A stretch of 40,196 nucleotides of DNA from contig DAHVEJ010000013.1 in NCBI GenBank assembly GCA_027313145.1, positions 1 to 40,196 on the forward strand. Reading direction: 5' to 3'. The stretch comes from Phycisphaerales bacterium (GTDB lineage Bacteria; Planctomycetota; Phycisphaerae; WQYP01). Position numbers and translations under genes: made by a program. The notes beneath the pieces were generated by a model. That model was not told where the DNA came from. It worked only from the letters and a program-made list of their open reading frames with translations, and did not search any database. Below are positions 30,488 through 38,073 of this stretch, piece after piece (the first letter of the stretch is position 1; the number at the start of each line of letters is the position of its first letter).

Positions 30488-30775
30488 ATGAATGTGACCG
30501 GATACGCGTGTGATATGAAACCCATGGAAAAGCGAAACATTGGAGATTTGACGATCCGGGAGTTGCTGACTCGCTGGCCGGAAATGACACGCGTGTTTTT
30601 GGACATGCGCATGTCATGTGTCGGGTGTCCAATTTCTAAATTTGAAACCGTCCGGGATGCGGCGCGAAATTACGGTCGCGATCCGGAAATATTTCTGAAG
30701 CTTCTGGAGCATTGTGGCCGTTCTCGACGAAGGCTCGGGTGGCGCAAGGAAACTGTGGTCCAGAGACGGTATTGA
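30488..30775 (+). CDS. DUF1858 domain protein
   Basis: The 95-residue protein contains the DUF1858 pattern. A helix has LTIRELLTRWPEMTRVFLDM, then MSCVGCPISKFETVRDAARNYG with a Cys-x-x-Cys pair (about residues 44-47), then DPEIFLKLLEH. The same fold forms the N-terminal part of RIC/ScdA di-iron repair proteins and accompanies hemerythrin and nitrogen-oxide genes. The cysteines probably bind metal or act in redox chemistry. The start at 30488 fits the promoter geometry; internal ATGs at 30515 and 30524 also lack ribosome sites. The next gene begins 8 bp after the stop. Confidence 0.82.
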   Translation: MNVTGYACDMKPMEKRNIGDLTIRELLTRWPEMTRVFLDMRMSCVGCPISKFETVRDAARNYGRDPEIFLKLLEHCGRSRRRLGWRKETVVQRRY

Positions 30776-30783
30776 GGCGGTCT

Positions 30784-31407
30784 ATGTCAATCGTTCTTAC
30801 GGCAAAGGCGGCGGATCAACTCATCAAAGTGATGGGTGAACAAGGACTGGATCCGGCTCGCGCTTATCTGCGCGTCACCTACCATCCACGGGCGCACTAC
30901 CAGCAGCGCTGCAGCATTGAACTCAAAGAAGACGATGGCCGGGTTTCCGAGACGGACCAGGTTCTTGAATCGTCAGGCATTCAGGTGCGCAGTGATCGTA
31001 AAAGCTATCACTATGTAAAAGGCATCACGCTGGATTATCACGATGCGCCGGGCGCACAGGGCTTTACCATCACCAGACCGCCGTCAAAATGGCCGGCTAA
31101 GGAACCATTTGCTACACCATGGATACACGAGGCGCTGCGCACCGTCATTGATCCGGAAATCGGGCTGAATATCGCTGATCTAGGGCTGATTTATGAAACC
31201 CGTCTCGACGCTTCCACCGTCACGGTGATCATGACCATGACGACTCCCGCATGCCCTATGGCTGAAATGATTGTAACGGATATAAAATCCAGTCTTAAAC
31301 AGCCATCACGGGAAATTAGCTCTGTAAATGTTGAGGTGGTTTGGGAGCCGCCCTGGACCCCGGAAATGGTTTCTGACCAGGGGCGGGACCAAATGGGTTG
31401 GCGATAG
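30784..31407 (+). CDS. Fusion of a degenerate HesB/IscA-like domain with a MIP18 (DUF59) Fe-S assembly domain
   Basis: A 207-residue two-domain protein. Residues about 1-100 follow the A-type carrier fold (VLTAKAADQLIKVMGEQG...AYLRV, then ESSGIQVRSDRKSYHYVKGITLDY, then GFTITRP). The first cluster-binding Cys of IscA is replaced by His in RAHYQQRC, and the C-terminal CGC pair is missing. Residues about 115-207 are a MIP18/SufT/PaaD-type domain with the RTVIDPEIGLNIADLGLIYE core and conserved TTPACPMAEMIVTDIK. Such domains help mature Fe-S proteins. In this operon it may rebuild NO-damaged clusters. GAGG before ATG 30784 supports the start. Confidence 0.82.
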   Translation: MSIVLTAKAADQLIKVMGEQGLDPARAYLRVTYHPRAHYQQRCSIELKEDDGRVSETDQVLESSGIQVRSDRKSYHYVKGITLDYHDAPGAQGFTITRPPSKWPAKEPFATPWIHEALRTVIDPEIGLNIADLGLIYETRLDASTVTVIMTMTTPACPMAEMIVTDIKSSLKQPSREISSVNVEVVWEPPWTPEMVSDQGRDQMGWR

Positions 31408-31427
31408 AAATTATATGGGCTGCACCG

Positions 31428-31450
31428 GTCCGGGTGATGTCAACCCGGAC
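31428..31450 (+). other. Intergenic hairpin before the DUF2249 gene
   Basis: GTCCGGGT (31428-31435) pairs perfectly with ACCCGGAC (31443-31450) around a 7-nt loop. A run of seven T follows at 31464-31470, directly before the AGGAG of the next gene. The gap to the T-run is too long for a strong terminator, so processing or partial attenuation is possible. Confidence 0.45.
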
Positions 31451-31482
31451 GGAACGGCGCGGCTTTTTTTAGGAGCACCACT

Positions 31483-31719
31483 ATGAGTGACTCAGTGACT
31501 ATTATCGATGTGCGGACGATGCCGCCGCGCGAACGACATCCGCTGATTTTTCAAACCTTTGAAAAACTGGGGACCGGGAAATGGTTTTATCTGGTCAACG
31601 ACCATGATCCAAAACCGCTGCACTATCAGTTTCAGGCCGAGCATCCCGGCGCGTTTACCTGGCAGTATGTGGACCAGGGGCCGGAGGTGTGGAAGGTTCG
31701 GATCGGTAAAACAAGTTAA
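31483..31719 (+). CDS. DUF2249 domain protein
   Basis: The 78-residue protein matches DUF2249 from end to end: IIDVRTMPPRERHPLIFQTFEKL, then YLVNDHDPKPLHYQFQAEHPGAF, then EVWKVRIG. DUF2249 has a TusA/SirA-like small alpha/beta fold and is often fused to, or encoded beside, hemerythrin and NO-related genes. The biochemical role is not established. A GGAG site lies ahead of ATG 31483. Confidence 0.9.
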   Translation: MSDSVTIIDVRTMPPRERHPLIFQTFEKLGTGKWFYLVNDHDPKPLHYQFQAEHPGAFTWQYVDQGPEVWKVRIGKTS

Positions 31720-31729
31720 CCGTCGCGCC

Positions 31730-31767
31730 GGCGGGCTGCCGAGTTACCCTCGTAACGGCGGCCCGCC
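31730..31767 (+). other. Long intergenic hairpin after the DUF2249 gene
   Basis: GGCGGGCTGCCG (from 31730) pairs with CGGCGGCCCGCC (ending 31767) with one mismatch. An inner GTTAC/GTAAC stem closes on a CCTC loop. CTTATTAAG follows. This is a very stable structure that may act as a partial terminator, or protect the upstream messenger and lower expression of the oxidase-like genes. Confidence 0.6.
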
Positions 31768-31811
31768 CTTATTAAGACATTTTATTTCGGCTCAGGGCAT
31801 TGGACTTTATC

Positions 31812-32207
31812 ATGATTACAAAAAACATAGAAAGTCTCTCAGCTTTCCGCGAGGATCACTACAACGCCGTGCCACTGGGCGGCAGCGGAAATTGCAAGGT
31901 GATGCTGGTATGTCTGGAATCAGGCCAGTTTATTCCCGTTCATCAACCGGGAATTGACCTTTGTCTGCTTATTCTCGATGGTTATGGAATTCTCTCTGAT
32001 GGAAAAACAGAGCAGAAAGCCGGCCCCGGCGATCTTCTTTTCAGTGTCGCTGGGGAAAGCCGCGGAGTTCTGGCTGAAACGCGCGTGGTGGCACTAGCCA
32101 TCGTAACGCCGCCGCCAGGGCCGCAGGATCACGAAAAAGTTAAACAAATGTTGCGGGAAGGCCGGTGGCGCGATGCGAACGCGGATCAGACTGTCGGACA
32201 TGCATGA
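31812..32207 (+). CDS. Cupin-domain protein in the NO operon
   Basis: The 131-residue protein has a cupin barrel. The motif 1 region is FIPVHQPGIDLCLLILDGYGILS (His in VHQPG, Gly in DGYG) and motif 2 is AGPGDLLFSVAGESRGVLAE. The second motif lacks the usual His, so metal binding may be altered. ATG 31812 is chosen; the ribosome site is weak, and TTG 31800 is an alternative. Its 3' end overlaps the NnrS-like gene, which indicates coupling. The function is unknown. Confidence 0.75.
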   Translation: MITKNIESLSAFREDHYNAVPLGGSGNCKVMLVCLESGQFIPVHQPGIDLCLLILDGYGILSDGKTEQKAGPGDLLFSVAGESRGVLAETRVVALAIVTPPPGPQDHEKVKQMLREGRWRDANADQTVGHA

Positions 32208-33366
32208 CCAGCACAGGCCTGCCTCGGCTGCTGGAAAAGCGTGGCGGTTCCCATTGCTGGCGGCGGCTATTCTGACGATGGCTTTGGGAATCTGGGGAGG
32301 GCTTGTTCGCATGGGCTGGGCATGGCCCGCGCCGCCCCAGGCCGTTGTGGACCACGGCGCGCTTATGATCGGCGGCTTCTTGGGCACACTGCTTGGCATG
32401 GAGCGGGCTGTGGCCCTGGGATGGAGATGGTGTTACGCCGGACCGACGGCCAGCGCCGCCGGTGCATTTCTGCTGCTCGCCGGGTATCCGACTTTGCTGG
32501 GGGAGAGTCTAATACTGGCGGCAAGTATGGTCATGGTGCTGGATTTCGTGTTTATTATTCGGCGGCAAGCGGCGATATTTACGCTGGTTATGGCGGGCGG
32601 CGCGGCGGCGTGGGCCATCGGAAATATTCTTTGGCTGATCGGCATACCGATTTATGAAATGGTGTTCTGGTGGATGGGGTTCCTAGTATTGACCATTGTC
32701 GGAGAGCGGTTGGAATTAAGTCGCCTGTTGCCGCAGTCAAAGAGAAAGCGGCATACATTCCTGGCAGCGGCGGGGTTGTTCACGCTCGGGATGCTCGCCA
32801 CGCTGGCCTTTCCGGGACTCGGAGAGTGCATCGCGGGGATTGGATTGCTGGCACTGGCGGTGTGGCTCTTGGTGTATGACGTGACGCGCCATACCGTGCG
32901 GCAACATGGTTTGCCCCGGTTTATTGCTGTCTGCCTGTTGACCGGATATTTCTGGCTGGGGGTTGGTGGGATTCTGACGGTGATTTATGCGGGTATCCTT
33001 CCCATATTGCAGGGACATGCCTGGTTGCGCACTGCGTTGGGTCCTGGGCTTGCCTACGATGCCATCTTGCATGCGGTATTCCTCGGATTTGTTTTCGGCA
33101 TGATCTTTGGTCATGCTCCGATTATCTTCCCCGCGGTGCTTAGTGTGCGAACGCAATTTAGCCGACGTTTCTATCTACATCTGTTGTTATTGGAAGGCTC
33201 GGTTGCATGGCGTATCATCGGCGACATCGGCGGCGGGTGGTCGATACGTCAATCGGCTGGATTAATAAATGGAATTGCAATACTTCTGTTTCTTGCTAAT
33301 ACTGTTACATCAGTCAGGCGAAAAGCGGCAGCGCCCGCTGGTGCGCCGGTCGGGAGTACGCCATGA
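32200..33366 (+). CDS. NnrS-like polytopic membrane protein
   Basis: A protein of about 388 residues with roughly 12 hydrophobic helices. Typical NnrS segments are VVDHGALMIGGFLGTLLGMERAVALG near the N-terminus and AILHAVFLGFVFGMIFGHAPIIFPAVL near the C-terminus, both carrying conserved His. NnrS is a heme/copper membrane protein made during denitrification that protects against nitrosative stress. ATG 32200 overlaps the end of the cupin gene; ATG 32173 is possible. Its stop overlaps the start of the CuA subunit gene (ATGA), linking it directly to the heme-copper complex. Confidence 0.85.
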   Translation: MHDQHRPASAAGKAWRFPLLAAAILTMALGIWGGLVRMGWAWPAPPQAVVDHGALMIGGFLGTLLGMERAVALGWRWCYAGPTASAAGAFLLLAGYPTLLGESLILAASMVMVLDFVFIIRRQAAIFTLVMAGGAAAWAIGNILWLIGIPIYEMVFWWMGFLVLTIVGERLELSRLLPQSKRKRHTFLAAAGLFTLGMLATLAFPGLGECIAGIGLLALAVWLLVYDVTRHTVRQHGLPRFIAVCLLTGYFWLGVGGILTVIYAGILPILQGHAWLRTALGPGLAYDAILHAVFLGFVFGMIFGHAPIIFPAVLSVRTQFSRRFYLHLLLLEGSVAWRIIGDIGGGWSIRQSAGLINGIAILLFLANTVTSVRRKAAAPAGAPVGSTP

Positions 33367-33890
33367 GTGTAGCTGTAAAACTACTTGTGATGTTTCTCGT
33401 GTTTGCGAGTGCCGCGATAGCCATTTTTCTGGCTGTAGCTTACTCAACCCATCTTCCGGTAAGTGAGCAACATGATGTACAGCAGCACGGGTATGCGATC
33501 CGGGGCCGCTGGTTTCTGGCCCTCGTGCTTTTTCTCATTGCATCTTTTGCCGCATCTATACCTTTTTATCCGTACATGTCGGCCACTGCGGCTCTTGCGC
33601 CCGCCCGAAAAGTTCCGGTCATTGCCGAGCAATACGCCTTTATCATGCCCTCGCGTCTGCCGGTGGACAAACCGATTATTTTTGAGGTAACATCACGCGA
33701 CGTTAACCACGATTTTGGAATTTACAATCCGCAGGGGCATCTGATTGCGCAGGTGCAGGCCATGCCGGATTACACGAATTATTTGCGCGTTATATTTCAC
33801 GCACCGGGACAATACACGGCGCGATGCCTGGAATACTGCGGTGTCGGCCATGCGATTATGGCGAAGACCTTCACCGTAGGAGGCAAGTGA
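33363..33890 (+). CDS. CuA-containing subunit II of a heme-copper reductase (NorS/CoxB-like)
   Basis: The 175-residue protein has two N-terminal membrane helices (about residues 6-27 and 50-68) and a periplasmic cupredoxin domain. All CuA ligands are present: His116 (DVNHDFG) and CLEYCGVGHAIM with Cys155, Glu157, Cys159, His163 and Met166. The CuA centre accepts electrons from a cytochrome c and passes them to subunit I. The protein is short, like B-family subunits. Its ATG overlaps the NnrS stop and the subunit I ATG is 2 bp past its stop. Confidence 0.9.
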   Translation: MSVAVKLLVMFLVFASAAIAIFLAVAYSTHLPVSEQHDVQQHGYAIRGRWFLALVLFLIASFAASIPFYPYMSATAALAPARKVPVIAEQYAFIMPSRLPVDKPIIFEVTSRDVNHDFGIYNPQGHLIAQVQAMPDYTNYLRVIFHAPGQYTARCLEYCGVGHAIMAKTFTVGGK

Positions 33891-33892
33891 CG

Positions 33893-35368
33893 ATGCTAAC
33901 GTCTGACAATACCAGCCGCCGGGTGATGGCATTATACATGGGCACGGGCTTGGCCTTGACCGCCCTGATGATGTTCGCGGGCTTAATGCTGCGCGCATCG
34001 CAGGCAGGATGGATGCCCATGTCGCCGGGACAGTTCTACGCGGTGCTGACCTTGCACGGCGCGGTCGTGATTGTCGCGTTGATGCTCTGCGGCATGGGAG
34101 GATTGTGGTTTTTAATGCGGCGACAGACAAGTTTGAGCGCCGCCACTACGCTAATTACCTACGCGTGCATCGCCGCCGGGGCTGTGGCTGTGATTGCCGC
34201 AACATTATTTGGCGGATTCGCCGGGCTTTACACCTTCCTGGCACCGTTACCTTTTCACGGTTCATGGCCGTACTGGTCAACGGGGGCTTTTCTGGTTGGC
34301 ATGACCCTGATCACCATTGGCTGGATGGCCTGGTGCATGCAGATGCTTGGTGCCGTGTTGCGGGCCTACGGTGGGGCCCTTGGCGCGCTGGCATGGGACT
34401 TTGTATGGCATCGGAAAGCTTTTGATGCGTCTGGCAAACCGCTTCCTCCGCCTGAAGCCTTCCCGGCACTGATGGCTGGTTTTGACGGAATGCTGGCGGG
34501 GATGAGCGCCATGCTTCTGGGCGTTGCACTGGTTGTCCGCTGGCTTGACGCACGCGTGCTTATCAATCCACTTTGGGCCAAGAATCTGACTTATTTTTTT
34601 GCCCACACGTACGCCAATCTCATTATCTACATGCTCGCCGCTTTAATTTATGTCGGCCTGCCATACGCCACGGGTCGAAAATACCATACCTCCACGGCGC
34701 TGGTTGTCGGATGGTGGTGTTCCATGCTCTTGACGTTGACCAATTATTTTCATCATCTTTACATGGATTTTGTTCAGCCCGGCCCGTTTCAGTACCTTGG
34801 CGAATTATCCAGCTACCTAAGTGCGGTTCCGGTCACCGTTGTCACCATATTCAGTGCATTGATGCTGGTGTGGCGTTCCGGCATGAAATGGACGCTGGGG
34901 GCAATTTTCATGTATACGGGGTTGATCGGCTGGGTGGTCGGCGGTATTGGGGCGGAAATTGACGCCACGGTGCCGTTTAATGTGCATCTGCATAATACGC
35001 TCTGGGTGCCCGCGCATTTTCATACTTATCTTGTAGGCGGATGTGTTCTCTTTGCGGTGGGCTGGGTATTTCTGTGCTTGGAGTCGCGCAGCATGCGACG
35101 CACGGGTGCTTTACTCCGATGGCTGATCGGTCTGTTGACTTTCGGCGGAATGGCTGTGTTTTTGATGGGATTTTATTGCGCTGGAGCCTACGGGGTACCA
35201 AGGCGCTATGCGATTGAACCGCCGCCGGGGCCGGAATTGGCTAAAATTGCGTCCATCGGAGCGACGGTGATGATCATTGGATTTGCGCTGGCATTTGCCG
35301 AGGGCGTTCGCCTTCGCTTTGGCTATCCAGACCAGGAGGGGGATATGCGCATTGAGCAAGGAGGTTGA
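33893..35368 (+). CDS. Heme-copper superfamily subunit I lacking the active-site Tyr; likely NO reductase (NorY/sNOR-like)
   Basis: The 491-residue protein has about 12 helices. Low-spin heme ligands are His55 (TLHGAVV) and His377, the high-spin heme ligand is His375 (WVPAHFH), and the CuB ligands are His238, His287 and His288 (NYFHHLYMD). The VHLHNTLWVPAHFH helix resembles ba3-type (B-family) oxidases. In those, the CuB helix reads H-P-x-V-Y with a cross-linked Tyr needed for O2 reduction. Here it reads H238-T-Y-A-N242, with Asn in the Tyr position. Loss of this Tyr is a mark of NO reductases. Tyr290 beside the HH pair and Tyr240 could substitute, so O2 reduction is not excluded. AGGAGG precedes ATG 33893, setting the start inside the end of subunit II. 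Confidence 0.85.
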   Translation: MLTSDNTSRRVMALYMGTGLALTALMMFAGLMLRASQAGWMPMSPGQFYAVLTLHGAVVIVALMLCGMGGLWFLMRRQTSLSAATTLITYACIAAGAVAVIAATLFGGFAGLYTFLAPLPFHGSWPYWSTGAFLVGMTLITIGWMAWCMQMLGAVLRAYGGALGALAWDFVWHRKAFDASGKPLPPPEAFPALMAGFDGMLAGMSAMLLGVALVVRWLDARVLINPLWAKNLTYFFAHTYANLIIYMLAALIYVGLPYATGRKYHTSTALVVGWWCSMLLTLTNYFHHLYMDFVQPGPFQYLGELSSYLSAVPVTVVTIFSALMLVWRSGMKWTLGAIFMYTGLIGWVVGGIGAEIDATVPFNVHLHNTLWVPAHFHTYLVGGCVLFAVGWVFLCLESRSMRRTGALLRWLIGLLTFGGMAVFLMGFYCAGAYGVPRRYAIEPPPGPELAKIASIGATVMIIGFALAFAEGVRLRFGYPDQEGDMRIEQGG

Positions 35369-35371
35369 GGT

Positions 35372-36280
35372 ATGACGGACCATGTAGAACAACCAAGCCG
35401 CGTACGCATTGTAATGGGGGTTATCGGTGCCACAATCGCCCTTGGTGGCGTGGTTGCCCCGCTGATTTCTCATGAGATGACCACCATTGCCGTGCATCAT
35501 CTGCTCCATGCCGGTATGGCTGCCGGTGCCGGTCTGCTGGCCCTTGCCATCGCTCCGGTGCGCACCGCCCGGGAGCGAAGTGCCTGGATATGGCCGGCGG
35601 TTATTGCTCCGGCGATCGGGCTGTTGCTGATGTGGCCATCGGAATACGCATATCTCATGTCTCATCGCTGGCTGCATCTCCTGGATCATTTGAGCATCGC
35701 CCTGATGACATTTCTGGCGGTATATGCGGCACAGGCCTATGTGCGTGGGCTGGGGTGGCTGATGCTCGTATTAGTGGTGGCGATGGATGCCGCCTGCGCC
35801 GGCGGATTTGGTGTATCGCCAGGGCCAAGCTTTCTGCTGCGTCCGGTGCGGCGGATTCCCGGTGTAGTGGTGGCTTCCAACGCCGCAACCGCTGGTGCCG
35901 CACAGAAAATAACGACGCTGCATGCCCTTGGAGCGAAACTCTACAGCACCATGGGGTGCAGCGGCTGCCACAGCGTTGATGGTTCCAAAGGCATCGGGCC
36001 AAGCTGGGAAAATCTCGCCGGCTATCCACAGAAATTGTCTAACGGTAAAACCATGATTGCTGACTACTCATTTCTCAGGACCATGATCCTTGATCCGGGA
36101 AAAATGGATCTGGCTGGTTATCCGGCAGGTGTTATGCCCGGTACGTATAAAGTCATGCTCACCGGCGCGAAACATCCGCATGAGGTACAGCTCAACGCCA
36201 TTATCTGGTATATTAATACGCTTAGTAATAAGGCCGGAAAAGCCAGCGAACCGCCGGTACCCGACCGGCTGGCCAAATGA
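35372..36280 (+). CDS. Membrane protein with C-terminal cytochrome c domain
   Basis: The 302-residue protein has about four or five helices (residues about 12-32, 38-62, 72-89, 104-122 and 127-147). These include His-rich segments (ISHEMTTIAVHHLLHAG and LMSHRWLHLLDHLS) that recall CtaG-type copper-handling membrane proteins. A periplasmic class I cytochrome c follows: GCSGCH (Cys196, Cys199, His200), with Met255 in VMPGTYK as probable distal ligand. It most likely feeds electrons to the CuA subunit as a fused electron donor, or acts as subunit III-like anchor. The CtaG resemblance is weak. It starts 3 bp after the subunit I stop. Confidence 0.82.
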   Translation: MTDHVEQPSRVRIVMGVIGATIALGGVVAPLISHEMTTIAVHHLLHAGMAAGAGLLALAIAPVRTARERSAWIWPAVIAPAIGLLLMWPSEYAYLMSHRWLHLLDHLSIALMTFLAVYAAQAYVRGLGWLMLVLVVAMDAACAGGFGVSPGPSFLLRPVRRIPGVVVASNAATAGAAQKITTLHALGAKLYSTMGCSGCHSVDGSKGIGPSWENLAGYPQKLSNGKTMIADYSFLRTMILDPGKMDLAGYPAGVMPGTYKVMLTGAKHPHEVQLNAIIWYINTLSNKAGKASEPPVPDRLAK

Positions 36281-36336
36281 TGGGCCACCGCTGAATATCC
36301 GCTGCTGATGCTGTAACGGTCTCAAAGGAGTGCTCC

Positions 36337-36729
36337 ATGATGGAAGACGCGGAAAATCAACGTTTAAGGCCCCATCCCGAGGTTCGCTTCGCGGAACCCC
36401 CGGCACCCGTGGATTTACACGCGCTGGCGGCATCCTTGCGGGCGGAGCCTAATTCCGGCGAACGGGGCCATCGGCAGGAAACCATCTTTAAACATGGTAA
36501 TGTGACTATCGCCTTATTTGTGTTTGACCAGTTTTCACATCTGCCGGAACATACCGCGCAGGGTGTCGTCACCATGCAGGTGCTGAAGGGCTGGATGATA
36601 ATCAGCGCTGGGACTGCGGAGCATGAACTCAGGGCCGGACAGATGCTGGTTTTGGACTCAGGTGTTCGCCATGCCCTCAAGGCGGAAGAGGAAAGCGAAG
36701 TTCTGGTGAGCGTCCATCTTGGGTCATAA
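36337..36729 (+). CDS. Small cupin protein at the end of the NO operon
   Basis: The 130-residue protein carries a cupin domain, with the motif 1 region HLPEHTAQGVVTMQVLKGWMII (His, Glu, His) and motif 2 MLVLDSGVRHALKA (His). GGAG before ATG 36337 fixes the start. It resembles the cupin at 24041-24388 in the PEHTA/SEHTA motif and in overall length. Its stop overlaps the stop of the convergent hemerythrin gene by a few bases. The function is unknown; a small-molecule or metal sensor role is possible. Confidence 0.82.
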   Translation: MMEDAENQRLRPHPEVRFAEPPAPVDLHALAASLRAEPNSGERGHRQETIFKHGNVTIALFVFDQFSHLPEHTAQGVVTMQVLKGWMIISAGTAEHELRAGQMLVLDSGVRHALKAEEESEVLVSVHLGS

Positions 36730-37311
36730 TCCCGGTCGCCGCCGCCGCGAACACTGACTGCCTTCGCGGCCCGGATTGGCGGCACGGCGGGAGCGCATCT
36801 GCTCTCCAATGCCAATAAGTGTTTCTCGGCGCAGCAGCCTGGCCGCCAGAGGAAATATGTCCTGCTCTTCCATCGCAATGTGCGGCGTGTATATACGGAT
36901 AAGCGATTCAACGGTGCGACGAAATTCCTCTTGGTCCTCATCAATCATCTTCCCGCTTTTCAGCCAAGCCTCGCCGAGTTCATCAATCCGATGATGCAGT
37001 TTTTCCGCTTCCGCGTGTTCTTCGGCCAACTGGCGCATGCGCGTCACAGCCTCGGTCGCCGCAATATCTCCGCTGGCGGCTAACGCCGGAAACAGCGAGG
37101 CCTCTTCATCCTCATTATGTCGGGGGCCGGCGAGCTTGAAATAATCCAAAGCGGTTCGTAGAGCGGCGCGATGTTGCACATCGAGTGCACCGGTGCGTCC
37201 GATTTTTTCAAGCGCAAGTAGAAATCGCTCGATTCTCCGGTGGCAGTCCATCATCAATTCAATGGGCTGGCTGAAATCCGCCTGGGGTTTATCACCAATG
37301 TTGACGGGCAT
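36724..37311 (-). CDS. Hemerythrin-like (HHE) protein
   Basis: The 195-residue four-helix protein has the HHE ligand pattern: DCHRRIERF (His24), RHNEDEEASLFPAL, EEHAEAEKLHHRID and YTPHIAMEEQDIFPLA. The His and Glu residues should hold a non-heme di-iron centre that binds O2 or NO. The last 25 residues are basic and of low complexity. It converges with the NO operon. It may scavenge or sense NO or oxygen near the reductase. Confidence 0.9.
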   Translation of the reverse strand: MPVNIGDKPQADFSQPIELMMDCHRRIERFLLALEKIGRTGALDVQHRAALRTALDYFKLAGPRHNEDEEASLFPALAASGDIAATEAVTRMRQLAEEHAEAEKLHHRIDELGEAWLKSGKMIDEDQEEFRRTVESLIRIYTPHIAMEEQDIFPLAARLLRRETLIGIGEQMRSRRAANPGREGSQCSRRRRPGL

Positions 37312-37335
37312 CAGAAATCCTCACAAATATTTTTC

Positions 37336-37746
37336 CTACAGCAGGGCGACACCGTTGGTCTTGGCCGCCTTTTTCAGTGCTTCATCATCTGTTGCCAGAG
37401 GAATACCAACGCGCATCGCAAGTTCCAGATAGGCGGCATCGTAGCTGGTCAGACGGCATGTGTTGGCCAAATGCAATATGTCGTTCCAAGCGAGGCTGTG
37501 GGTTTCCGGGTCAACATGAATTGAAAATGCGTCAAACATTCGGATAAAGGCGGTCCGCTTTGTGGAACTGATACGTCCGGATTTTGTTGCAATCGCCAGC
37601 ACGTTGGCGACTTCCAACGACCAATGTCCCGGCACGATCGCGGGCTGGCGTGCTAATTTTTCAGGCAATGCTTCCGTTCGCGGCGTGCATTGGTCATCAA
37701 AGCACCAGGCCATGGTCATAAATGTATCATAAACCCATTCCATCAC
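37336..37746 (-). CDS. PIN-domain ribonuclease, VapC-like toxin
   Basis: The 136-residue protein has a PIN fold with acidic residues at VYDTFMTMAWCF (Asp7), LEVANVL (Glu), SYDAAYLELA (Asp) and TDDEALKKAA (Asp). PIN toxins cleave tRNA or rRNA with Mg. The first strand normally reads VxDTSxxxAW; here Ser is replaced by Phe (DTFMTMAW), a change close to the active site. The ATG overlaps the antitoxin stop by 4 bp (ATGA-type), as in classical modules. Confidence 0.88.
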   Translation of the reverse strand: MMEWVYDTFMTMAWCFDDQCTPRTEALPEKLARQPAIVPGHWSLEVANVLAIATKSGRISSTKRTAFIRMFDAFSIHVDPETHSLAWNDILHLANTCRLTSYDAAYLELAMRVGIPLATDDEALKKAAKTNGVALL

Positions 37747-37985
37747 GGGCGTCCTTGGTCGATGAGGTCCTGAATTTTCAGGCCGCCAAGGGTGACACCT
37801 TTGCGGGCCTTTCGCCCCTGGGCAATAGCCGTGGCGGCGTCCGGCCGGCCTGCGGCAGGGCTGATCGCCGAGAGTATTGCCACGTCGCGACCATGTCGGG
37901 TGATGACTATGCTTTCGCCGGCCTCAACTTGATCCAAAAGTCGCGGCAAATGCGTTTTCGCCTCATGCGCTCCAACCTTAACCAT
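37743..37985 (-). CDS. Phd/YefM-type antitoxin
   Basis: The 80-residue protein has the Phd pattern MVKVGAHEAKTHLPRLLDQVEAGESIVITRHGRDVAIL, a DNA-binding N-terminal domain, and a C-terminal toxin-binding tail ending LKIQDLIDQGRP. It neutralises the PIN protein encoded directly downstream and represses the operon. The tail fits a VapB-like role. Confidence 0.9.
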   Translation of the reverse strand: MVKVGAHEAKTHLPRLLDQVEAGESIVITRHGRDVAILSAISPAAGRPDAATAIAQGRKARKGVTLGGLKIQDLIDQGRP

Positions 37986-38073
37986 GGCAGGACTCCAAAC
38001 AACTGGTCCAGATTAGTTTAGCCTGAGAAGCATTCCCAACAATGTCAAAACCCGCCGAGTTTCGCAGTTTCCC

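Noticed and set aside
33893-35368. Annotation as an ordinary A-type cytochrome c oxidase subunit I.
   Set aside because: The HPEVY/HPIVY motif is absent (HTYAN instead) and the last ligand helix is ba3-like; the gene context is NO-related.
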